Shown here piece by piece: positions 1 to 8,465 of a stretch of DNA of 64,000 nucleotides. The stretch lies in the NCBI GenBank assembly GCA_937775295.1, contig CALKBZ010000002.1, forward strand, positions 1-64,000, read 5' to 3'. The notes under the pieces are model-generated. The model ran no database searches and was not told where the DNA came from. It saw only the letters and a list, made by a program, of their open reading frames with translations. A program made the position numbers and the translations under genes. How positions within the stretch are numbered: the first letter of the stretch is position 1; each line of letters opens with the position of its first letter. This DNA is from an uncultured Opitutales bacterium. GTDB taxonomy: Bacteria; Verrucomicrobiota; Verrucomicrobiia; Opitutales; Coraliomargaritaceae.

Positions 1-246
1 CCTTCGCTCGGCGAATACACCAGCATGTTTGGGCTCAACAAAAAACGGGTTAAGTGGCTCAAGCCGAATGCGGTTATCATGCACCCCGGACCGATCAATC
101 GCGGCGTCGAGATCGACTCGGAAGTCGCCGACTCGGAGCAGTCCGTAATCTTACAACAAGTCACCAACGGCATCGTGGTGCGCATGGCCGTCCTGCACCT
201 CTGTCGTTGTGCCTATAAAAATCAGCCCATCGAACTCCCTGCTTAA
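1..246 (+). CDS. pyrB: Aspartate carbamoyltransferase, C-terminal fragment
   Basis: This is the 3' end of a gene that begins before the window; the frame is open from base 1. The enzyme joins carbamoyl phosphate and aspartate in pyrimidine synthesis. The stretch [11 protein letters not shown] is the conserved C-terminal active-site loop of the catalytic chain (HPGPxNRG in the family). The tail is about 15 residues longer than in the E. coli chain. pyrC follows after 38 bp, so the two probably form a pyrBC operon, as in many bacteria where PyrB and a PyrC-type protein also associate. Confidence 0.93.
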   Translation, partial: PSLGEYTSMFGLNKKRVKWLKPNAVIMHPGPINRGVEIDSEVADSEQSVILQQVTNGIVVRMAVLHLCRCAYKNQPIELPA

Positions 247-284
247 CGCACTAGCTGACTGCTTCATCTTAATTACAACTCCAT

Positions 285-1580
285 ATGCCTAACATACTTT
301 GGATAACTGGCGGTCGAGTGATCGACCCGGCAAACAACCGCGATGCGATCGGCGACGTCTGCGTCATCGACGGAAAGGTCTCAGCTGCTCTCACTGAAGA
401 TCAACAGCGATCAGCAAATAAGATTGATGCCACGGGACTCGTCGTCGCGCCTGGATTAGTTGATATACACGTCCATTTTCGCGATCCTGGGCAGACGCAC
501 AAGGAGAGCATCCGCACTGGAACCGAGGCGGCCGCGGCTGGTGGATTCACCTCAGTCATCTGCATGCCGAACACGAGTCCTGTCTGTGACAACGCTGGCA
601 CGATCCAGCGCATTATGGATAAGGTCGCGAGGGTGGCCGTGGTTAACGTCTACCCGACCGGCTGCCTCACCCTTGAAATGGAAGGTAAACGTCTGGCACC
701 GACGGGGCAGTTGAAAACTGCCGGAGTCGTCGCGATGACAGATAACGGAAAATGCGTGCAGAGTCATGAAATTATGCGCCGCGCAGTCGAATACGCCAAG
801 ATGTTTGATCTCACGATCATGGATCACTGCCAAGACGAGACGCAAACCGAGGACGCAGTCATGAATGAGGGCGAATGGTCCCTCCGACTCGGCCTGCGCG
901 GTTGGCCCAAATTCGCTGAAGACATAATGGTCGCCCGTAACGTCTTACTCGCAGAATTGACCGGCGCCCACATCCACATGCAGCACATCAGTTCGGCGAC
1001 CTCGATCGACATTATTCGTCGTGCAAAAGGGCGAAATATCCGCGTGACTGCTGAAGCATGCCCACATCATTTCGAGTTCACCGATGCAGACCTCAAAGAC
1101 TACGACACGAATCTTAAAGTCAACCCACCGCTGCGCACGGATGCCGATCGCGAATCGATTATCGGTGCACTTAAAGACGGTACGCTGAACTGTATCGCTT
1201 CTGACCATGCACCGCACACACCAACCGAGAAAGATTGTGAATTCGATTACGCCCCACTCGGAATTATAGGCCTAGAGACCTCGCTAGCCGCCTCATTGCA
1301 CGCACTCTACCACAGCGAAAGACTGACCTTAAGTGAGGTGGTGGCACTGATGACACATAAGGCCGCGGAGATCTGCAACCTAGATGCCGGGACACTAAGT
1401 ATTGGCGCAACGGCCGATATGTGCCTATTCGACCCTGATGAAGCTTGGACAGTTGATGCGGATAAGTTCTACAGCAAGTCGCGCAATTGTCCATGGCATG
1501 GCAAATCGCTGAAAGGTAAAGTTAAGGCGACTTATGTAGCAGGTCATGCTGTTTTTGACGGCCAATCTATTATCATTTAA
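285..1580 (+). CDS. pyrC: Dihydroorotase
   Basis: Multifunctional (class I) dihydroorotase of 431 residues, closing carbamoyl aspartate to dihydroorotate in UMP synthesis. The metal-binding HVHFRDPG motif is at residues 62-69, and the later DHAPHTPTEKD motif, typical of class I enzymes, is near residue 305. Length is as expected (420-430). It lies 38 bp behind pyrB and its stop codon is one base before the ATG of the next gene, so the three are likely cotranscribed. The catalytic histidines and aspartate are present, so an active enzyme is expected rather than the inactive PyrC' partner seen in some bacteria. Confidence 0.95.
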   Translation: MPNILWITGGRVIDPANNRDAIGDVCVIDGKVSAALTEDQQRSANKIDATGLVVAPGLVDIHVHFRDPGQTHKESIRTGTEAAAAGGFTSVICMPNTSPVCDNAGTIQRIMDKVARVAVVNVYPTGCLTLEMEGKRLAPTGQLKTAGVVAMTDNGKCVQSHEIMRRAVEYAKMFDLTIMDHCQDETQTEDAVMNEGEWSLRLGLRGWPKFAEDIMVARNVLLAELTGAHIHMQHISSATSIDIIRRAKGRNIRVTAEACPHHFEFTDADLKDYDTNLKVNPPLRTDADRESIIGALKDGTLNCIASDHAPHTPTEKDCEFDYAPLGIIGLETSLAASLHALYHSERLTLSEVVALMTHKAAEICNLDAGTLSIGATADMCLFDPDEAWTVDADKFYSKSRNCPWHGKSLKGKVKATYVAGHAVFDGQSIII

Positions 1581-1581
1581 G

Positions 1582-2535
1582 ATGGCTGTAGAACTAGACT
1601 CGGCCGCGATACTCGCGGGGGCAATTATTGTCGCGATCCTATTTGCTAGTGCCGCACTCTGGATCATCCATCTGCAGCGCGATCAGCACAAGTTCGCCTG
1701 CGAAACGGGTGTGCCAATTTGGCCAATTGGTTGGATCAACTTCGGCATCTTTATCTGTGCATTGGTTATTAGTGTTGTCGTCGTTCAACTATTCGCAGCT
1801 GAATTGACTCATTTAAGCGATCCCATCGAAGCGACGGCCATCGACAATGAGGTTGAACTAGAAAATTCCGCTGATTTGGTGAGCAGCGACGAGACAGCGG
1901 CATCCGAGCGCCCAGCACTGACACCGTGGATGGCGGTACTAGCGGTACTGCTGTTGCAACTCCCATTGCTGGCGACCTTTTACGCGCTGCGTCGATTTTA
2001 CCCAAAGTATTTTGCCGGTCGACTCAACAGCCAATCTTTAACGCTCTGGCAGTCACTCACTCAAACGATACCGCAATTCATCCGATATTTACCGATTATT
2101 TGGATCGTCAGTTTCGCATGGTCAAAATTACTCGCCGAACTGCTGCGGCGCGGCTTCATCGAGGATTTCCCTCCCCAAGAACTGATTAAACTGTTCACTA
2201 ATGGTGGCGATCTTACGGCAATTGCACTGCTCGCGGTCATTGCTGTGGTGCTCGCACCACTCGTTGAAGAAATTATTTTTCGAGGCGGGATCTATCGTTT
2301 TTTTAAAAGCCAGTCGACCGTCCTACCTGCTCAAATAATTAGCGGCGCCTTGTTCGCCTTGATGCATGGCAACCTAATGTCATTTTTACCACTGGTCGTC
2401 GTTGGTATTATCCTCGCACGTGTGTATGAAAGCTCGGGAAACATTCTAATGCCGATTTGCTTCCACGCCTACTTTAACGGATTCAGTCTCCTCATGTTAT
2501 TGATTATGAGTAAATCGTCCCTTCCCATTAATTGA
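1582..2535 (+). CDS. CPBP family intramembrane metalloprotease
   Basis: Membrane protein of 317 residues with several hydrophobic segments. It carries the CPBP (Abi/CAAX protease-like) motifs: EEIIFRGG, with the paired glutamates and arginine, then HGNL and a later HAYFN, giving the zinc-site histidines. The start chosen is the ATG one base after the pyrC stop; the frame is open further upstream but that part overlaps pyrC. An acidic, probably cytoplasmic or periplasmic, stretch lies around residues 70-110 between the first helices and the core. Bacterial members act in peptide maturation or self-immunity; the substrate here is unknown. Confidence 0.85.
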   Translation: MAVELDSAAILAGAIIVAILFASAALWIIHLQRDQHKFACETGVPIWPIGWINFGIFICALVISVVVVQLFAAELTHLSDPIEATAIDNEVELENSADLVSSDETAASERPALTPWMAVLAVLLLQLPLLATFYALRRFYPKYFAGRLNSQSLTLWQSLTQTIPQFIRYLPIIWIVSFAWSKLLAELLRRGFIEDFPPQELIKLFTNGGDLTAIALLAVIAVVLAPLVEEIIFRGGIYRFFKSQSTVLPAQIISGALFALMHGNLMSFLPLVVVGIILARVYESSGNILMPICFHAYFNGFSLLMLLIMSKSSLPIN

Positions 2536-2547
2536 ATCTAAAGGTAG

Positions 2548-2805
2548 AATCATAGAACTTGTCGTTACAATCCGGTTGCATTAGCGATCATCTACAACAG
2601 CTGTTTAAATGCGGATAAGATTAAGCTACCAAGTGGCTACCATGGATGCGCCTTTGTTGCTGATATTATTGATAAAAGGTCCGGGTAAGTCATTTATTGT
2701 GACTGCGCTAAGCGTAATCTGCTCGACTATCTCACGCCCGCAGAAAATGAACAGCGTGCTCGCGATGCTGCCGTCGAAGTAGTTGCTACATTCCAACGCA
2801 AATAA
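2548..2805 (+). pseudogene. Decayed small gene with an internal stop
   Basis: One reading frame runs from 2548 to a TAA at 2803-2805 and is broken only by a TAA at 2686-2688. Both halves look protein-like (for example GYHGCAFVADIIDK before the stop and CDCAKRNLLDYL after it), and a good terminator follows 30 bp after the end, as if a real gene ended here. There is no ATG or GTG start in frame. I do not recognise the family. It may be a nonsense-broken relic or chance open sequence. Confidence 0.3.
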
Positions 2806-2834
2806 TTTTCCAACGATCACTTTTACACTCAAAG

Positions 2835-2863
2835 CTGCTGGCTCAAATCCAGCAGATTTTTTG
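2835..2863 (+). terminator. Rho-independent terminator
   Basis: Seven-base-pair stem CTGCTGG / CCAGCAG with loop CTCAAAT, followed by ATTTTTTG. It would end transcription from the pyrB-pyrC-CPBP side and separates that unit from tsaB. Confidence 0.8.
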
Positions 2864-2990
2864 TTGTTCCACCCAACTTTGTATCAGTAAATCAATAACT
2901 GAGATGGTCTACTTTGCCTCGCCGCAGGTAACAATCTCGGCATGAAATCTCAACTTGCCAGTCCAGATGGTTTCAGTTCCTCTATCAATT

Positions 2991-3674
2991 ATGGAAATCC
3001 ATCCTTCAACGATCCCACCCGCTTCACCCACACTCGTCATCGATGGTAGTGGTTCAGTGGTCTTTGCGGGCGTACTAGGATCAAGTGGCAATTGGCTCGC
3101 CCGCTCAGAGCAGATGGGTGCCCCACTGGAGAGCCTCTTCCCCGCAATCGAAGCGACACTCGAAGCAGCTCAACTGACTCTGGCGGACATTCGCAGCTTC
3201 ATCTACTGCGAAGGACCTGGCTCGGTACTAGGCTTACGACTTTGCGCAATGGCGATAGAGACTTGGAGTCGCTTGTACCCACAATCGGCGCACTACTACG
3301 CCTACAATAGTCTACAACTGGCCGCCGCACTCATTTGCGTAGACACACCGGGTCTTGACCAAGCGCTGCTGATATCTGACTGGAAAAAAAGCACTTGGAA
3401 TGCCGTTAAGATCCGCAATGGACAACCGTCAGTTACGGAAGTCGCTAACGACGACACCATTGCGAATTGGCCCGACTCACTCTACCACCTACCTCAACGC
3501 AAAGGCTGGCAACAGGCTCCTGCCAATGCGACTGCTGTTGAGTATCGCCCCGAACGACTTACGGAAGTCCTCCACCTGCCGCGGCCAACCGAAACTGTTA
3601 AGCTGTACGCTTCGGGCGTGAACGTATTTCAAAAATGGATACCCGAGCGTCACCGTGCTCCGACTCCGAGCTGA
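2991..3674 (+). CDS. tsaB: tRNA threonylcarbamoyladenosine synthesis protein TsaB
   Basis: YeaZ/TsaB-like ASKHA-fold protein of about 227 residues, the platform partner of TsaD in making t6A37 on ANN-decoding tRNAs. The family hallmark xGPGSxTGLR appears as EGPGSVLGLRLC, so the usual Thr is Leu here. The start at 2991 (MEIHPS) is preferred over an upstream ATG at 2955 because the ASKHA core begins shortly after it. Length fits the family (220-240). It stands alone, just ahead of alr. Confidence 0.8.
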   Translation: MEIHPSTIPPASPTLVIDGSGSVVFAGVLGSSGNWLARSEQMGAPLESLFPAIEATLEAAQLTLADIRSFIYCEGPGSVLGLRLCAMAIETWSRLYPQSAHYYAYNSLQLAAALICVDTPGLDQALLISDWKKSTWNAVKIRNGQPSVTEVANDDTIANWPDSLYHLPQRKGWQQAPANATAVEYRPERLTEVLHLPRPTETVKLYASGVNVFQKWIPERHRAPTPS

Positions 3675-3736
3675 AATTCCGAATTGCTCCACGCTCGCCG
3701 ATAGACTCAAATTTTAACCCGTAATCTTTAACTCAC

Positions 3737-4870
3737 ATTCCAAATTCCATACAACGCTGTTGGGCTGAGATCAATCTCGCTGCATTTGAACGAAACTTGA
3801 AACGCATACAAGCTGCGTTGCCATTGGACGTGCGCTATGTCGCTGTGGTAAAGGCAGATGCCTATGGGCACGGGATGCCGCAAATGGTGCGTCGCTTAAT
3901 GCAGAGCGGCGTTGATTATTTCGCAGTCGCCAATGTGCACGAAGCCGCTGACATCCGCCACATGGGCAAGGGCTGGCCAATTCTCATACTCAGCCCGGTA
4001 CTTCCAGAGGAAGACGAGTTCTTAGTAGATTACGATCTGATCGGCACAGTGAGCACCCTAGAGGAGGCCGTACGATTTAGTACACTTGGTGCGTCTCGTG
4101 ATGTACCGATTAAGGTACATTTAAAAATAGACACCGGAATGGGCCGACTAGGCATTTGGCACGAAAACGCCATCGCCCTACTTCGCACGATTCGTGAATT
4201 GCCGAACCTTAAGCTCGAGGGAATCTACACACATTTTTCTAGCGCCGATACCGAACGTATATTTACCCGTATTCAACGCCAGCGTTTCCTAGCGATACTC
4301 GACCAAACAGATACCACTGGCTTATTGATACATGCAGATAATTCGGCCAGCCTCGCGACATTGAGCGGCGATAGCCCTTTTAACGCGGTTCGCATCGGAT
4401 TACTTCAATTTGGAGTCCGCCCCTATCCAGAATCTTTGCTCGGTAGTGTTGAAGTCGAGCCTGTCTTTAGCTTTCATACTCGGGTTGGCATCGTTAAAGA
4501 CCTGCCTGTAGGTACAGACATCAGTTACGGTCGCACCTGCTCGCTCAAACGCGACACACGTATCGCTGTGCTCACTGCAGGCTATGCGGATGGTATTCCG
4601 CTTAAGTTAAGTAACACTGGCACTGTCCTATTAGACGGCCAGCACTGCCCTATTCTTGGGCGTGTCACCATGGATCAAACCATTATTGATGTCAGTGACA
4701 TTAAGCGAACAATCAGCTCAGGCGACCACGTGGTTTTGATCGGCACGAGTCAAGCAGCCGAAATTACGACCAGTGCATTTAGTCAGCTCGCTGGAACAAT
4801 CCCTTGGGAGACGCTTTGTTCCATTACAAAACGTGTGGTACGTATCTACATCGGTTCGAGGGAAATCTAG
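3737..4870 (+). CDS. alr: Alanine racemase (non-standard start)
   Basis: PLP-dependent racemase making D-alanine for peptidoglycan. The catalytic lysine sits in [12 protein letters not shown], and the C-terminal [11 protein letters not shown] stretch and SYGRTC are typical. The family's N-terminal [12 protein letters not shown] is encoded at 3761-3796, yet between the upstream stop (3722-3724) and that block there is no ATG, GTG, TTG or CTG; the first ordinary start is the TTG at 3797, which would remove it. I give the ATT at 3737 as a likely rare start; ATA at 3749 is another option. Apart from this the gene is intact and of normal length (about 377 residues). Confidence 0.88.
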   Translation: MPNSIQRCWAEINLAAFERNLKRIQAALPLDVRYVAVVKADAYGHGMPQMVRRLMQSGVDYFAVANVHEAADIRHMGKGWPILILSPVLPEEDEFLVDYDLIGTVSTLEEAVRFSTLGASRDVPIKVHLKIDTGMGRLGIWHENAIALLRTIRELPNLKLEGIYTHFSSADTERIFTRIQRQRFLAILDQTDTTGLLIHADNSASLATLSGDSPFNAVRIGLLQFGVRPYPESLLGSVEVEPVFSFHTRVGIVKDLPVGTDISYGRTCSLKRDTRIAVLTAGYADGIPLKLSNTGTVLLDGQHCPILGRVTMDQTIIDVSDIKRTISSGDHVVLIGTSQAAEITTSAFSQLAGTIPWETLCSITKRVVRIYIGSREI

Positions 4871-4900
4871 GATTTTGTAGGGAGTTATTAATTATTGATC

Positions 4901-4927
4901 AAGCAGTCACAGTAGATGTGACTGCTT
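4901..4927. other. Perfect 11-bp hairpin after alr
   Basis: Arms AAGCAGTCACA and TGTGACTGCTT with loop GTAGA lie 30 bp beyond the alr stop. There is no T-tract on either side, so this is a stable 3' end structure or a factor-dependent stop rather than a classic terminator. Confidence 0.6.
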
Positions 4928-5071
4928 CGGCCAAAGCAGCCTGTATTCCAGCACTGCATCAGTGAACCAGTCACCTCAACGGCGCTGTTCGAGCTGATTA
5001 ATATCCACGTCTAACGGCACGTATTCCTTTTTAGGCTTAATTTTGTTGTCGATACATACCGAAGGAAAATA

Positions 5072-5107
5072 CCTATAGAAACACCGTTTTTATAGGTCCT
5101 TTTATTA
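5072..5107 (+). terminator. A+T-rich hairpin with T-tract ahead of pycB
   Basis: Arms CCTATAGAAAC and GTTTTTATAGG (11 bp with one G-T pair) with a 3-base loop, followed by TCCTTTTTATT. It lies in the 318-bp gap between alr and the carboxyltransferase and may end the alr transcript or act in the pycB leader. Confidence 0.55.
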
Positions 5108-5188
5108 TCTTCTAGCCACCACTCGGGCGACCTAATACCTTTGCTGATATTTTTCTAAAAACCACAGTATAAAATCTTCGAATAAGGT

Positions 5189-6676
5189 ATGAATAAAGTT
5201 CAATTCAACAATAATGTGCTTCGTGATGGGCACCAAAGTCTGGCTGCAACACGTATGCGGACTGACCAAATGCTGCCAATCTGTGAACGACTCGACAACT
5301 GGGGCTTCGGCGCATTGGAAACATGGGGCGGTGCGACAATCGATACAGGCCTGCGCTTTCTCGACGAGTTTCCTTTTGATCGCCTCGATGCCTTAAAAAA
5401 AGCCTGTCCCAAGACACCGCATATGATGCTTTTGCGCGGACAAAACATTGTACAATACGCACACTTCCCTGACGACGTGGTCTCCGCCTTTATCAAGACG
5501 AGTGCAGACCACGGCATGAACATTTTTCGCATCTTCGATGCGCTCAATGATACGCGTAATATGAAATGCGCGATCGATGCGACTCGCGCTGCTGGCGCAC
5601 AAGCGCACGGCACCATCTGCTTTACCAGTAGTCCGGTGCACTCCACCCAAAAATTCATCGACATGGGGTTGGAACTTCAACAGTTAGGCTGCCACGCAGT
5701 CGTGCTTAAAGACATGGCGGGCCTCGTCTCTCCAATGGTTACCTTTAGGATCATCGAAGGACTTAAAAAGACCTTAAATATACCTGTCTGGATGCACACA
5801 CATGACACCGCTGGACTTGGTGCAAGCTCTTATTTATCTGCAATTGATGCGGGTGTTGATGCAATCGACCTCTCCATCAGCCCATTTGCAAATGGCACTG
5901 GCCAGCCTGACACCACGCGCATGCTTGCCTTGCTCAATGGCCATGCGCGTTGCCCTGACGTGAGCTCAGAGCAGCACCAGGCACTCAAAGATATTCGCCA
6001 CTCCCTGGAGGGTCCCTACGACGAGCTCAGTGAGTTTACCAACCACAAGAACGAGGTGATCGATACAGATACACTCGAGTACCAAGTGCCGGGTGGCATG
6101 CTTTCCAACTTCCGTGCTCAGCTCAAAGAGCAAAAAATGGAAGATAAATTCGAAGAGGTTTTTCGCGAAATCCCAGTGGTACGCGAAGCGCTCGGCTGGA
6201 TCCCGCTCGTCACACCGACCTCGCAGATTGTCGGCATGCAAGCTTTTCTCAATGTGAAGTTTGGTCGTTGGAAGCAAATCTCACCACAAGCCGCAGATAT
6301 CGCTCTCGGTTACTACGGCCGTACGCCTGCGGCAGTCTCTACCGAACTGCAGCAACTCGCATCCAAGCAGGCAGGCAAAGCGCCAATCACTTGCCGACCC
6401 GTCGAATGCTCGGATGCGAAGCACAAGCACATGGACGACCTTCGCAAGGAGCTTAAGAAGATGAACATGCCTAGCGACGATGAGCACTGCATTATACATG
6501 CAATGTTCCCACAGCAGCTCGCTATACACTTTAAAAACAAAAGTAAATCAGCAACGGTCAGCGTGCCAACCGCCAAAGTCGCAACGGTAACCCCTGTGGG
6601 TAATGGTGAGATCAAACGTTACGCCCTTAATCTGAACGGCAAACGCATTGAAGTCGGCGTCGAAGAATTGGCGTAG
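5189..6676 (+). CDS. Pyruvate/oxaloacetate carboxyltransferase subunit without biotinyl domain
   Basis: Protein of 495 residues of the HMGL-like carboxyltransferase family (pyruvate carboxylase B, oxaloacetate decarboxylase alpha, transcarboxylase 5S). LRDGHQSL near residue 11 supplies a metal-binding Asp, VVLKDMAGL the lysine that is carbamylated in relatives, and MHTHDTAGL the two metal-binding His. The conserved C-terminal carboxyltransferase region (PGGMLSN) is present. The protein stops after VNGK-like sequence (LNGKRIEVGVEELA), the first strands of what in OadA becomes the biotin carrier; there is no MKM biotin site. It may work with a separate carrier, as in transcarboxylase 5S. No partner subunit is nearby. 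Confidence 0.87.
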   Translation: MNKVQFNNNVLRDGHQSLAATRMRTDQMLPICERLDNWGFGALETWGGATIDTGLRFLDEFPFDRLDALKKACPKTPHMMLLRGQNIVQYAHFPDDVVSAFIKTSADHGMNIFRIFDALNDTRNMKCAIDATRAAGAQAHGTICFTSSPVHSTQKFIDMGLELQQLGCHAVVLKDMAGLVSPMVTFRIIEGLKKTLNIPVWMHTHDTAGLGASSYLSAIDAGVDAIDLSISPFANGTGQPDTTRMLALLNGHARCPDVSSEQHQALKDIRHSLEGPYDELSEFTNHKNEVIDTDTLEYQVPGGMLSNFRAQLKEQKMEDKFEEVFREIPVVREALGWIPLVTPTSQIVGMQAFLNVKFGRWKQISPQAADIALGYYGRTPAAVSTELQQLASKQAGKAPITCRPVECSDAKHKHMDDLRKELKKMNMPSDDEHCIIHAMFPQQLAIHFKNKSKSATVSVPTAKVATVTPVGNGEIKRYALNLNGKRIEVGVEELA

Positions 6677-6823
6677 TCTCAATTTCGTACCAACCGCTGC
6701 CGCGCAAAAATCGACCCTTTTTTTGTACATTCGGTAGTCGTTCAATCCGTACTGGATTCAACCACGGCATTTTAATCTGAATCGGTTTACAGTGACCTAT
6801 AAAATACTGCCTGCATAAAAGAA

Positions 6824-7264
6824 ATGAAAATAGAAGCCGCCAACACAGACGCTTGGAATATAGCCAAAGGTAAGAATCCGGAGCAGCCTACAGTCATGCG
6901 CTTCAGGCCAAGTTTACATGACCATTTGGGCAACGAAGACTATCCTAGGAGGCTGGTGATCATCTGGCAATTTGAGGCAGTCGATGCGACTGGCATGCCA
7001 TCTGACACTCAGAGTGCCGACATGAAGGACTTTGAAGACATGTTGATTGATACACTCGATCCAGATCGACTAGCGATACTCGCTTTCGTCTTCACTAGTT
7101 CGGGGTCAAGAGAATGGAATTTTTATCTCTCAGACGTCAGCGAAGTTGGAATCCGGATCAACAAAGCCCTCTCAACCATTCCACAATTGCCGATCGACTT
7201 AACCGTCGAGCATGACCCAAATTGGGACGAATTGAGGCAAGTCTTTCAGCTATGCCAACGGTGA
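6824..7264 (+). CDS. DUF695-like protein of unknown function
   Basis: Soluble acidic protein of 146 residues. Features seen are an N-terminal W-x-A-x-G segment, the R-x-RPSLHDH stretch, LVIIWQFEAVDATGMP, a DFEDMLIDTL helix, and a late W-x-FYLSDV strand. This pattern resembles DUF695 proteins, which have no established role. It has no obvious operon partner. The family assignment is by eye and moderate. Confidence 0.6.
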   Translation: MKIEAANTDAWNIAKGKNPEQPTVMRFRPSLHDHLGNEDYPRRLVIIWQFEAVDATGMPSDTQSADMKDFEDMLIDTLDPDRLAILAFVFTSSGSREWNFYLSDVSEVGIRINKALSTIPQLPIDLTVEHDPNWDELRQVFQLCQR

Positions 7265-7523
7265 AGCTAGGCAAATTACCCCTACGGGGTTGGCTGCCTG
7301 ATGCATCATCCGTCTGACACCCCTCGCTACCACTGCCCGAGGATAGTGATTCCTATCAATCGCGATCCAATGCTGGGATCCGGGCATCATTTGAAATATC
7401 GTCCAGCCCAATATTGCGCATTTCCGAGACTATGAGTTGCAATTTTCCGATGTGAATGAAGTCTATACGTCTTATACTCTTCGCGATTTGTAACTGTGGG
7501 CTAGCTTGTAGCGTCGGTTTCAT

Positions 7524-8351
7524 ATGGCACTCCCTTTAAGAAAAACTACCCAATATATTTTTATGCAACCAATCGACCTCGACGCCCATTGGGGCGAGAT
7601 CCGCCACGAAGCCAGCCAACTCGTCGTTCGAGAGCCAGCGCTCAAGCCGTTACTGGACGAGACCGTCCTAGATCGTAGCTCGTTTGCTGAATGCCTCACT
7701 TATCGCCTTGCCCGCAAATTGGTTAACCGCTCGACCTCAGTCAAAGTACTGCACGAGGTGTTCATTGACGCCTTCATGCATGATCCCATGATTTTACAAC
7801 ATGTCGCTCGTGATATGATTGCCTTCTATGAGCGAGATCCGGCCTGCCCAGATGCGCTCACTCCGCTACTCTATTTTAAAGGTTTCCAGTCACTGGTCTG
7901 CTACCGAGTCGGCCATCACCTCTGGCAACACGGCCGTAAGGAGCTCGCACTTTACCTACAAAGTCTTATTTCTGAGACCTTCGCGGTGGACATTCATCCA
8001 GCGGCCAAAATCGGCTGTGGGATTTTGCTAGACCACGCGACAGGCTTCGTCGCAGGCGAAACCACTGTGATCGAAAGCAACGTATCGATCCTGCACGCAG
8101 TGACTCTCGGAGGAACTGGTAAGGACCGCGGCGATCGTCACCCGAAAGTGCGTTCTGGCGTGCTGCTTGGCGCAGGGGCCAAAATCCTCGGCAATGTTGA
8201 AATCGGTGAAGGGGCGAAAGTCGGCGCTGGCAGCGTGGTTCTCAAAGATGTGCCACCTCACACCAGCGTAGCTGGCGTACCAGCGCAAGTGATCGGCAAA
8301 GCTTCCGATGTATCGCCAGCCTTGGGTATGTGCCATAGTTTCGAGATTTAA
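7524..8351 (+). CDS. cysE: Serine O-acetyltransferase
   Basis: First enzyme of cysteine synthesis, transferring acetyl from acetyl-CoA to serine. The N-terminal helical domain is followed by the left-handed beta-helix of hexapeptide repeats. DIHPAAKIGCGILLDHATG carries the catalytic Asp/His, and GGTGKDRGDRHPK and GAGAKILGN are family signatures. It is 275 residues from the first ATG. An internal ATG at 7563 (MQPIDLDAHW) lines up better with the start of E. coli CysE and could be the true start; neither has a strong ribosome site. The C-terminal tail, the inhibitory cysteine-sensing region in E. coli, is short. Confidence 0.95.
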   Translation: MALPLRKTTQYIFMQPIDLDAHWGEIRHEASQLVVREPALKPLLDETVLDRSSFAECLTYRLARKLVNRSTSVKVLHEVFIDAFMHDPMILQHVARDMIAFYERDPACPDALTPLLYFKGFQSLVCYRVGHHLWQHGRKELALYLQSLISETFAVDIHPAAKIGCGILLDHATGFVAGETTVIESNVSILHAVTLGGTGKDRGDRHPKVRSGVLLGAGAKILGNVEIGEGAKVGAGSVVLKDVPPHTSVAGVPAQVIGKASDVSPALGMCHSFEI

Positions 8352-8465
8352 GTACGCGGCGTGTTGCTGCCAGTTGAACGCGTTGCACCTGGAATGCGAA
8401 TGATTCACCGTGTCAGGGATGTTTAGGACTTAAAGTAAGATTGGAAGTTACACTTAAAACATGAT

